A stretch of 64,000 nt of DNA from Maricaulis sp039978735 (GTDB taxonomy: Bacteria > Pseudomonadota > Alphaproteobacteria > Caulobacterales > Maricaulaceae). The first letter of the stretch is position 1, and the number at the start of each line of letters is the position of its first letter. The notes beneath the pieces were generated by a model. It was not told where the DNA came from, searched no databases, and saw nothing but the letters and a program-made list of their open reading frames with translations. The position numbers and the translations under genes were made by a program. Positions 35,176 through 42,577 of this stretch are shown here, in pieces. The stretch lies in NCBI RefSeq assembly GCF_039978735.1, contig NZ_JBDWAS010000020.1, forward strand, positions 1 to 64,000, given 5' to 3'.

Positions 35176-36542
35176 GAAACACCTCCTTGCTTGGCCTCTT
35201 CGCGCGCAAGCACACGCGCCAGGCCGAGGAACAGGGCGATCGCCAGGCCGTAGAACGGCACCAGCGTGTACAGGGCGATCTGCAGGGAATTGTCGGGAAA
35301 GCTGGCGCGGAAGAGGTCGCTGGCAATGCCGACATAGGTTGGCCCCAGGCCAAGGCCGATGAAGTTCATCACCAGCAGAAGCAGGGCGCCGGACATGACG
35401 CGCTGGTCCGGCCGGACTTCTTCCTGAACGAGCGCCACCGAGGACGAGAGATAGAAATAGTTCAGGAAGCAGGGGCCGATCAGGAACAGGGTCGCCAGCT
35501 GCCAGCCGGGTGCCCATACAAACCCGATATAGAAGGGAATGCACAGGGCCAGTGATGCCGCCGGGATCAGCGCATAATAGCGTTTGGAGATCCGCGTGAA
35601 CCGGTCGATCGCCCAACCGGACATGAAGATGCCGGCGCTCATGCCGATCCCCACAACCAGCGCATACCAGACGGCGATCTCGTTCAGGGTCATGCCCTTT
35701 TCGCGCATCAGGAAGAGCGCGGTGAAATTGCCGAGCCCGTAGGTGATGAACTGTGTCGCGCCACTGCCCAGCGCCGCCAGCATGAGCGCCTTGTGGGAAA
35801 AGAACATTTTCAGCGTGACCCAGAAGCCGGACGGTTCTGAGGCGTGTTCCGGATTGGGTTCGTCCAGCCCGCCACGCTTGGGTTCACGAACGAATACGGC
35901 GACGGCGATCGCGGCGACCAGGCCGACCCCGCCAAGCACATAGAAGGCGTCGCGCCAGCTGAAGGCTGCAGCGATCGAAGCGCCGAAGGCAATGCCCAGT
36001 GCGGCCCCGATCGGCGGGCCGAGGTTGAAAATGCCCAGTGCGGTACCGCGCCGCCCCTTGGGGAAATAGTCGGTGATGATCGCGTAGGATGGCGGTACGC
36101 CGCCAGCTTCGCCAAAGCCCACCGTCATGCGTGCCACGACGAGTTGACCGTAATTGCGGGCAGCACCGCAGGCGATTGTCGCGGCGCTCCAGATCGCACA
36201 GGCCAGCGCGAGGACGCCGACGCGGTTCGTCTTGTCGGCAAGCCAGCCGACCGGAATGGCGATGAAACAGTAGAAGAAGGCAAAGTAGAGCCCGCCGATC
36301 AGGCCCAGCTGGCTGTCCGATATGCCCAGCGTGTCCTGGATCGGCTTGGCCAGGATGGACAAGAGCTGGCGGTCCAGGAAGTTGAGGACATAGACAAAGC
36401 ACAGGATGACCAGCACCACCCAGGCGCGGTGTCCGGGTGCCGGCGGGCTGGCGGCCGCATCCCCGGCCGGCTCGAGCCGGGGCTTCACACCCGGTTCGGC
36501 AGGGATCTGGGTGATCTCGGGGCTCGGCGGTTCAGCGCTCAC
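35172..36542 (-). CDS. MFS transporter
   Basis: The 456-residue protein starts at GTG, with GGGGAGGAG seven bases upstream; a longer frame reads into non-coding DNA. It has 12 predicted membrane helices and the MFS motif GWLADKTNRVGVLALACAIW between helices 2 and 3. The N-terminal 40 residues are Pro/Glu-rich and cytoplasmic. Family members of this type (spinster/aromatic-acid related) carry organic anions. It precedes esterase 2 with a 4-base ATGA overlap, so uptake of a substrate and its hydrolysis are probably linked. Substrate is unknown. Confidence 0.87.
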   Translation of the reverse strand: MSAEPPSPEITQIPAEPGVKPRLEPAGDAAASPPAPGHRAWVVLVILCFVYVLNFLDRQLLSILAKPIQDTLGISDSQLGLIGGLYFAFFYCFIAIPVGWLADKTNRVGVLALACAIWSAATIACGAARNYGQLVVARMTVGFGEAGGVPPSYAIITDYFPKGRRGTALGIFNLGPPIGAALGIAFGASIAAAFSWRDAFYVLGGVGLVAAIAVAVFVREPKRGGLDEPNPEHASEPSGFWVTLKMFFSHKALMLAALGSGATQFITYGLGNFTALFLMREKGMTLNEIAVWYALVVGIGMSAGIFMSGWAIDRFTRISKRYYALIPAASLALCIPFYIGFVWAPGWQLATLFLIGPCFLNYFYLSSSVALVQEEVRPDQRVMSGALLLLVMNFIGLGLGPTYVGIASDLFRASFPDNSLQIALYTLVPFYGLAIALFLGLARVLAREEAKQGGVS

Positions 36543-36686
36543 GGCCGCTCCTCCCCTCGTGGGGCCGGCAGGCCGAGTGGCGCGATATTCGAACAGATGC
36601 CCGCAACGGGGCATCCGGATAATCCGGTATGTGATGCACCGGTGTCCTCCCGAAAATTCTGGCTCTCATGGCCGGTTTGAAGCGCA

Positions 36687-36715
36687 TCTTGAGCGGGCCG
36701 GACTCGCGATGTCAA
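36687..36715 (-). promoter_or_regulatory. promoter of the MFS-esterase 2 operon
   Basis: On the minus strand TTGACA is followed after 17 bases by TCAAGA. Operator B ends two bases upstream of TTGACA, the same geometry as at site A. Confidence 0.5.
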
Positions 36716-36717
36716 CA

Positions 36718-36740
36718 TTCATTCTAATGTGTGTGAATAA
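36718..36740 (-). promoter_or_regulatory. TetR-type operator, site B
   Basis: Minus-strand core TTCACACAC-N5-AATGAA matches sites A, C and D. It sits in the 234-base gap between the two esterase/MFS blocks, directly before the -35 of the MFS gene. Confidence 0.7.
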
Positions 36741-36776
36741 CTTTAAGGGTGCGAGTTGCCCGTCTTTTCGCAGCAA

Positions 36777-38432
36777 CTATTCAGCAGATCCCTCGGTCTG
36801 GCAGGTCTGCGGCGCGTTGATCCCGACCTGCAGGAACCATTGCTCTCCTTGTGAGCGCTGGCGTGCGACCCAGTCCCGGTGAAACTCGTACATGCCGGGG
36901 ACCGGATCCCGCCCAAGATGCGGCGCGCCGTCGAAACGCATGAAGGACTGGTCCTGCGCATAAGGCAGCCAGTCCGGCCCGGCCTCGCTGACCGGCTGCC
37001 CGGTCGCGGCGAAGGACGCCCAGTAGTCGATCATGGCTGCGGACAGGGCCTCGTCTGTGTCGTCGACCGGCGCGGGCCAGTTCGCGGTCAGCGCCGCATC
37101 CTCGCCGGTCTGGCCGAACACGAAAGGCAGTTCGCTGGCGTGAAAGCCGCAAATGCCGAGTGCTTCGGCGGCGGGATAGCAATGGTCGAACATGTACAGA
37201 TAGGCGGGCGCTCCGATGTCGGTCTGGGATCGGACGAGGTGCTCGCCGGCCCAGCCATAGATCGTGTCGCGGACGGCATCGAAGGTGGACTGTTCCGGGT
37301 CGTCGGAAGGATAGATCGCCAGATACGCGTCAGCCCGGCTGCCATATCCGCACCGGATGAGCCGCTCGTATTCCTCCGGTGTGCCGGGTGCTTCCGGCAC
37401 CAGGATGCGCTGGGTCCGAAGCTCGTCGCTATTGAAGCCGGCCAGCAGCGGCACGGGCGCCTGCGCGTTGCGGTCCAGCACGTCGATGATCTGCTCGGGC
37501 AAGGACCACCCATCGATCGTCCCCTGGCTGCTGAAACGGAGGCGCGCGGTCTCCTGCGTCAGTGTTTCCGCATCCATCTCTCGCAGGCCGGCGATTGTGG
37601 TGCGCCCCAGGGCGCGTCCCATTCTCAGGCCGGTGTCTTCTGCTGAGGGCAGGCCGAAGACAGCCTGATCCAGTTCCGGAAAGGCGCGGAGGTTTGTGCT
37701 CTGGACGATGGCCTTGTCGAACAGGCCTTCGGCAAGCGGTGAGGTCAGCAGATAGGTCACGCTCAGCGCGCCGGCCGACTCCCCCATCACGGTCACATTG
37801 TCCGGACTTCCCCCGAAGGCCGCCACATTCTCTCGGACCCAGCGCAAGGCCTCGATCTGGTCGAGCAGACCGTAATTGCCGGAGACGCCATGGGGCGATT
37901 CCGCACTGAGTTCGGGGTGGGCCATCCAGCCCAGCGCGCCGAGCCGGTAGTTGACGGATACGAAGACAATGCCGCGTTCGGCGAAGACGGTACCGTCATA
38001 CATGGCCTGCGCGGCGCCGCCGATACGGAGCGACCCGCCGTGTATCCACACCATGACGGGGGCCTCTGCTGCATGCTCCGGCGCCCATACATTGAGACTG
38101 AGACAATCTTCGGACATCGCCGTCGGCGGATCATTGTAGATGCTGGTGGCGGGGATGGATTGCTGAACGCAGCTGGGCCCGAAGGCGGTTGCCTCCAGAA
38201 CGTCGTCGCGGGGCCGGACCGGTTGCGGTGCACGCCAGCGCAATTCGTCGACAGGCGCCTCTGCGTAGGGAATGCCCTTGAAGCTGACGACGCCATTCGC
38301 GCGCGCACCCTGCACGGTCCCGCTCGCGGTCTGGACCCTGGGCGCCGATGCTGTTTCGGGCTGGCTGCAGCCGGTCAGAAGAAGCACCGCGAGCGCGGAA
38401 AGGGTGGTCAGGGGCTTTGCGATACGGGTCAT
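36777..38432 (-). CDS. type-B carboxylesterase, lipoprotein (esterase 1)
   Basis: This 551-residue esterase is anchored by a lipobox LLTGC (C22). Family motifs are present: SFKGIPYAEAP, SEDCLSLNVWAPE, the oxyanion loop IHGGSL, and nucleophile S219 in MGESAGA; the HASELPFVFGQ stretch near the C-terminus carries a probable catalytic His. It shares extensive similarity with esterase 2, for instance HPELSAESPxGVSGNYGLLDQ in both. The start lies four bases after the stop of the M28-like gene, with GAGGTAG as ribosome site, so it belongs to the operon beginning with the MHS transporter. Position outside the inner membrane suggests hydrolysis of the substrate before uptake. Confidence 0.9.
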   Translation of the reverse strand: MTRIAKPLTTLSALAVLLLTGCSQPETASAPRVQTASGTVQGARANGVVSFKGIPYAEAPVDELRWRAPQPVRPRDDVLEATAFGPSCVQQSIPATSIYNDPPTAMSEDCLSLNVWAPEHAAEAPVMVWIHGGSLRIGGAAQAMYDGTVFAERGIVFVSVNYRLGALGWMAHPELSAESPHGVSGNYGLLDQIEALRWVRENVAAFGGSPDNVTVMGESAGALSVTYLLTSPLAEGLFDKAIVQSTNLRAFPELDQAVFGLPSAEDTGLRMGRALGRTTIAGLREMDAETLTQETARLRFSSQGTIDGWSLPEQIIDVLDRNAQAPVPLLAGFNSDELRTQRILVPEAPGTPEEYERLIRCGYGSRADAYLAIYPSDDPEQSTFDAVRDTIYGWAGEHLVRSQTDIGAPAYLYMFDHCYPAAEALGICGFHASELPFVFGQTGEDAALTANWPAPVDDTDEALSAAMIDYWASFAATGQPVSEAGPDWLPYAQDQSFMRFDGAPHLGRDPVPGMYEFHRDWVARQRSQGEQWFLQVGINAPQTCQTEGSAE

Positions 38433-38436
38433 CAGA

Positions 38437-39756
38437 CTACCTCAAGGCGCGCTGAAGCAGGCGCTGGAAAGCGAGTGTGGTTTCGCTCACCGCCGTGGCG
38501 GAAACACAACGCTCGTCATCGTCCGCCACATGATGGAACTGGTGGACGCCGAAAATGCCGGCGACCGGCGCATAGCCGGCCTCGATCACATTGGTCAGCT
38601 CGCCGGCAGACAGGTCCTGGCTGGAATACGGAGCCTCCAGGCCGGACAGCCCGGCGAACTCCTCCGAGGCGGCCGGCACGAGATGCGGGCTCACGACGAG
38701 ATAGCGTTGCGAATCCGTGCCGGGCAGGGGGCGGTGCGTGCCAACACCGGAATGCCAGTCCCGGGCCGCGAGATTGGCGCCGAGATGCAGCCAGAACGCG
38801 GTTTCACCGGGCGGCGGCGCCACGTTGTGGAGCAGCTCTTCTGCGCCGAGATACTGGTATTCATGGCCGCTGTTGCACACGAAGGACAGGTCGAAGCCCG
38901 GCGCGTGCCGGCTCGCCCAGCGCGCCATGTGCAGCCAGGCCGCGATACCGCCGCCGCGCTCGCCGGCGCAGGTGAACCAGCCCGACCGCGGTGTCGAGAC
39001 GACGAGCCACCGGCCCCGGCCCCGGTCAAGCGTGCCGACGAGGTTGAAGGCCGGACGGCGTCCGCCCTGTCCGGTGACTGTCAGTCTCGCCGGCTGTGCA
39101 GATTGGGCGGCCGCGAGGAAGGGCGCAGCGTCGTCCGGAGCCAATATCGCGATCGGCCTGTCATAGAGCGGCGAGCGACCGTCCGTATTCAGCGCGATGA
39201 TCCTGCCGCTCGGCCCGTTCGTAATGATGACACAGGCGAGCGCGCCTTGCTCGAATGCAGCCCGCACTGGCCCTGCTACGCCGGGCCAGAACATGGACGA
39301 CCAGCGCGCATGGGCCAGATCGACAAGCGCAATAGCGCCGCCGAGCGGCCGGTCAGCGCGTCCGGCGCTGTCGACGCGGACAAGCGGTGCAATCAGCCCG
39401 TCCCGCGGCGTTGTCTGAACGATGGGTTGCGGCCAAAGCACCGCCCGATCACCGTCCACGGCAATTTCCGACGTGTCCGGTGTGAACCAAGGCGCAGAGA
39501 AGGACTGCCTTTGCGTCCGGAAGCCGATCGCTTCCAGCTCGTCTTCCAGCCAGGCACCACAGGCCTCGTCGCCAGGGCCGCCGGACTGCTTGTTGCCGAA
39601 GCCGACATAGCGCTGCAAGTCCCGGGCTATGCGATCGTGGGCGATGTCCGGACCATCGGCGGACACCGGCGCGGACGCGAGCAGCGGAGTGACGGCCGAA
39701 GCGGCCAGAAAGCCCCGTCTGGTTGCCGAAAGACTGTGCTTGTCCTGCCTATGCAT
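38437..39756 (-). CDS. Tat-exported M28-like peptidase homologue, ligands possibly lost
   Basis: The 439-residue protein carries a twin-arginine signal (ATRRGFLAAS, R13-R14). The architecture suggests an M28-family peptidase with a PA-domain-like insert (ACVIITNGPSG, about 173-183). The usual zinc ligands are hard to find. The HxD position reads STPRSG (254-259), and the GANDNASG block reads CAGERGGG (263-270). An acidic HEYQYLGAEE follows. It may bind or hydrolyse an amide or ester by another mechanism, or be a non-enzymatic relative. GGAGGAATATCG precedes the ATG, which overlaps the MHS transporter stop by eight bases. Confidence 0.7.
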   Translation of the reverse strand: MHRQDKHSLSATRRGFLAASAVTPLLASAPVSADGPDIAHDRIARDLQRYVGFGNKQSGGPGDEACGAWLEDELEAIGFRTQRQSFSAPWFTPDTSEIAVDGDRAVLWPQPIVQTTPRDGLIAPLVRVDSAGRADRPLGGAIALVDLAHARWSSMFWPGVAGPVRAAFEQGALACVIITNGPSGRIIALNTDGRSPLYDRPIAILAPDDAAPFLAAAQSAQPARLTVTGQGGRRPAFNLVGTLDRGRGRWLVVSTPRSGWFTCAGERGGGIAAWLHMARWASRHAPGFDLSFVCNSGHEYQYLGAEELLHNVAPPPGETAFWLHLGANLAARDWHSGVGTHRPLPGTDSQRYLVVSPHLVPAASEEFAGLSGLEAPYSSQDLSAGELTNVIEAGYAPVAGIFGVHQFHHVADDDERCVSATAVSETTLAFQRLLQRALR

Positions 39757-41416
39757 CGATATTCCTCCGGAAGGTCTCCGGCAGAAAAAGAAGGCCGACA
39801 ATGGCGGTCATCCCGGCGATCACCACGGGATACCAGAGGCCGAAATGGATGTTTCCCGTGGCCGCAACCATTGCAAAGGCGGTGGTCGGAAGGAAACCTC
39901 CGAACCAGCCATTGCCGATATGGTAGGGCAGGGACATCGATGTGTAGCGCACGCGGGCCGGGAACAGCTCGACGAGCATCGCGGCCAGCGGCGCGTAGGC
40001 CGCCGTCACCATCAGCATGATCGCGACAATAATCGCGATGACGAGCGGCCGGTTGATCTGCGCCGGGTCGGCCTCGCTGGGATAGCCCGCCTCGACGAGC
40101 TCCGCGCCGACTTCGGTGCGGAAGGCATCGATCGCCGCGGCCAGGCTTTGCGCACCGTGCTCCGACGGGTCGGGGGCCATGATCACCGTGCCGCCGACAC
40201 GAACTTCCGCGATCGTGCCGGGTTCGGCGTCCATATTGGTATAATTGATACCGTTTCTCGCCAGATACGCCTTTGCGATATCGCAGCTTGAGGAATCGTA
40301 GGTGTTCCGGCCGATCGGATCGAACTGGACGGAACATTCATCCGCCATGGCGACGACGGTGACCGGCGCGTCTCGAACCGCCCGGGCCAGCTGCGGGTTG
40401 GCCGCATGCGTGAGGGCCTTGAACAGCGGGAACAGGGTGAGAGCGGCCAGGATGCATGCCGTCATGATGATCTTCTTGCGGCCGATCTTGTCGCTCAGCC
40501 ATCCGAAGAAGACGAAAGTCGGTGTTGCGATGATCAGCGCGATGACCAGCAGCACATTCGAGGTCGCCGGGTCCACATCGGCAATCCGCTCCAGATAGAA
40601 GAGCGTGTAGAATTGTCCCGTATAGCCGATCACGGCCTGGCCTGCGACGCCGCCGAAAAGCGCGATGAGCACGTATTTGAGGTTCGACCAGCGTCCGAAA
40701 GCTTCCGCCAGCGGCGCTTTCGATGTCGTGCCCTCGTCCTTCATCTTCTGGAAGGTGGGGCTTTCCGACAGCTGGAAGCGGATCCACAGGGAAATGGCCA
40801 GCAGGAAGATCGACAGCAGGAAGGGTATCCGCCATCCCCATTCCGCAAAGGCCTCTTCGCCCATCAGGCCGCGCAGCCCGATGACCAGCAACAGGGCGGC
40901 GAAGAGGCCGATCGTGGCAGTCGTCTGGATGAAGCTTGTGAAGAAGCCGCGGCGCCCTTCCGGCGCGTGCTCGGCGACATAGGTTGCCGCACCGCCATAC
41001 TCGCCGCCGACAGCGAGCCCCTGAACGAGGCGTAGCCCCACCAGGATGATCGGCGCTGTGATGCCAATCGTGGCATAACTCGGCAGGAAGCCGACCGCGA
41101 AGGTCGACAGGCCCATCAGGCCCATGGTGACCAGGAAGGTATATTTTCGTCCGACCAGATCGCCGATGCGCCCGAACACGATCGAGCCCAGCGGCCGGAT
41201 GGCGAAGCCGGCGGCGAAGGCGGCCAGCGCCAGGATGAAGCCGGTTGTTTCGTTCACGCCCGAAAAAAACTGGGCCGAGATGTAGCGGGCGAGCAGGCCG
41301 TAGAGATAGAAGTCGAACCACTCGAACATCGTGCCGAGTGACGAGGCGGCAATGACCTTGATGTCACGGCGTCTCAGATCGCTCGCAGCGGTCGCTGCGC
41401 TCGCTGTGTCGGCCAT
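39749..41416 (-). CDS. MHS-family MFS transporter with a large loop insertion
   Basis: The 555-residue protein resembles metabolite:H+ symporters, with EWFDFYLYG, FAIRPLGSIVFGRIGDLVGR (motif A), GLRLVQGLAVGGEYGGA and SDKIGRKK. The usual length is about 430-450 residues. Here residues about 340-456 form an extra hydrophilic domain with two Cys (361, 378), between what should be helices in the second half; this appears in a subset of the family. The start is at ATG with GGGGAGGAC upstream; a GTG/ATG eight codons earlier is less likely. It heads the operon MHS, M28-like, esterase 1. Uptake of a small organic acid or ester is the likely role. Confidence 0.87.
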   Translation of the reverse strand: MADTASAATAASDLRRRDIKVIAASSLGTMFEWFDFYLYGLLARYISAQFFSGVNETTGFILALAAFAAGFAIRPLGSIVFGRIGDLVGRKYTFLVTMGLMGLSTFAVGFLPSYATIGITAPIILVGLRLVQGLAVGGEYGGAATYVAEHAPEGRRGFFTSFIQTTATIGLFAALLLVIGLRGLMGEEAFAEWGWRIPFLLSIFLLAISLWIRFQLSESPTFQKMKDEGTTSKAPLAEAFGRWSNLKYVLIALFGGVAGQAVIGYTGQFYTLFYLERIADVDPATSNVLLVIALIIATPTFVFFGWLSDKIGRKKIIMTACILAALTLFPLFKALTHAANPQLARAVRDAPVTVVAMADECSVQFDPIGRNTYDSSSCDIAKAYLARNGINYTNMDAEPGTIAEVRVGGTVIMAPDPSEHGAQSLAAAIDAFRTEVGAELVEAGYPSEADPAQINRPLVIAIIVAIMLMVTAAYAPLAAMLVELFPARVRYTSMSLPYHIGNGWFGGFLPTTAFAMVAATGNIHFGLWYPVVIAGMTAIVGLLFLPETFRRNIDA

Positions 41417-41517
41417 CGGCCGTCCTCCCCTTGTTGACACCGCGGCGCGGCCGGTCTGGTGCCGGTTTCACGCTGCGGGTTTGTGCGGCGCTCACACGGA
41501 GCCGACACAAACGAAAG

Positions 41518-41540
41518 TTATTCGCTCGCGTGATAGTGAA
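41518..41540 (+). promoter_or_regulatory. TetR-type operator, site C
   Basis: Core TTCGCTCGC-N5-AGTGAA. It matches site A in 18 of 23 positions. It lies between the tetR2 stop and the MHS start (both leftward), hence in the promoter region of the MHS operon. Confidence 0.65.
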
Positions 41541-41590
41541 ATATGATCCCGGCGAGATCAAGCGGAAAGACGGCGATCGGGCCGGCTGCG

Positions 41591-42286
41591 TCAGTCCGTG
41601 GTGTCGGGGGCGGGACCGCAGATCTTGTGGAAGCCTGCGGCCATGAACTGGGCCATGCGGGATTTGACCGCTGCGTAATCGTCCGATTTGCACAGGCCGC
41701 CGGACAGTTTGTCGATCCGTCCGGTGCGCGCCAGGGTCAGCATCAGCGCGCCGCTGACGAAATGATAGCCCCAGAAGATGTTCTCTTCGGAGGCGTGCGG
41801 CAGGGCCTTCTTGAGCAGACCGATCAACCGCAGCACGACCGGGTCGAAATGCTGATCCATCAGCTCGGCGCCCCATTCGGGCGTGTTGGCGACCTGGGCA
41901 CTCAGGGCGCCATAATTGCGCCAGCCCGGGCCGCCCTCGATATAGAGATCGAGATCGGTGTCGAGGAAGGCATGCAGGGCGCCTTCAACGGTCGGATTGT
42001 CGGCGGCTTCGGTCTCATAGGCCTCAAGCGCCTTCATTCGGCGCTCGCAGGTGACGGCTGCGCGGCGTGCGAACACGGCGTCGAAAAGCGTTTGCTTGTC
42101 CTTGAAATAGTAATTAAGCAGCGTGTGGTGAACCCCGACATCGCGGGCAACATCCTTCAGTGTGACGCCGTGCAAGCCGTTGCGGGAGAACAGAAACTCG
42201 GCAACGTCGAGAATCTGCTCCGTTGTTTCAGCGCGCTTTTCGGCCTTTGTCTGACGCTTCCGCGGGGTTTTGCTTTCCGCTGCCAA
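41591..42286 (-). CDS. TetR family transcriptional regulator (TetR2)
   Basis: This 231-residue paralogue of TetR1 and TetR3 has the helix-turn-helix region LDVAEFLFSRNGLHG, VTLKDVARDVGVHHTLLNYYF, and a C-terminal domain with EENIFWGYHFVSGALMLTLA. The start is TTG, with AGGAC six bases upstream; no ATG or GTG is better placed. It is leftward, directly upstream of the MHS operon and divergent from the TonB receptor. Confidence 0.87.
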   Translation of the reverse strand: MAAESKTPRKRQTKAEKRAETTEQILDVAEFLFSRNGLHGVTLKDVARDVGVHHTLLNYYFKDKQTLFDAVFARRAAVTCERRMKALEAYETEAADNPTVEGALHAFLDTDLDLYIEGGPGWRNYGALSAQVANTPEWGAELMDQHFDPVVLRLIGLLKKALPHASEENIFWGYHFVSGALMLTLARTGRIDKLSGGLCKSDDYAAVKSRMAQFMAAGFHKICGPAPDTTD

Positions 42287-42483
42287 AAGCTGTCCTTTCG
42301 AATCATTCCGTTCGCCTGCCGCAAGGCGCGTATCCCTGTCATAAACGCCCGGGCAGTCGCCTTACAATAGCCTTGCCGTAATGTGGGCACTCACGGCTCA
42401 GCTTCCATCACGCCCTCTAAGACATTGATGTCACTGCAGGCCAGGCCCGATTCATGGTGCAGGTAAGAATTTCGTCCGAAAAG

Positions 42484-42506
42484 ATCTTCACACACTTGTC
42501 AGTGAA
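42484..42506 (+). promoter_or_regulatory. TetR-type operator, site D
   Basis: Here the core is most symmetric: TTCAC-N2-AC-N2-GT-N2-GTGAA. The TTGTCA inside it is followed after 17 bases by TAGCGT, a plausible promoter for the TonB receptor, so a bound repressor would cover the -35. The 291-base tetR2/receptor gap holds nothing else recognisable. Confidence 0.7.
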
Positions 42507-42577
42507 TATATTTGCCGGTAGCGTGAAAGGCATGATCAACGAGGTTGGCAAAAGACCGACCAGGGGAGGAAGTAGTG

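Noticed and set aside
38272..40020. Plus-strand frame of 582 codons across esterase 1, the M28-like gene and the MHS gene
   Set aside because: It crosses three well supported opposite-strand genes in one operon and has no motif.
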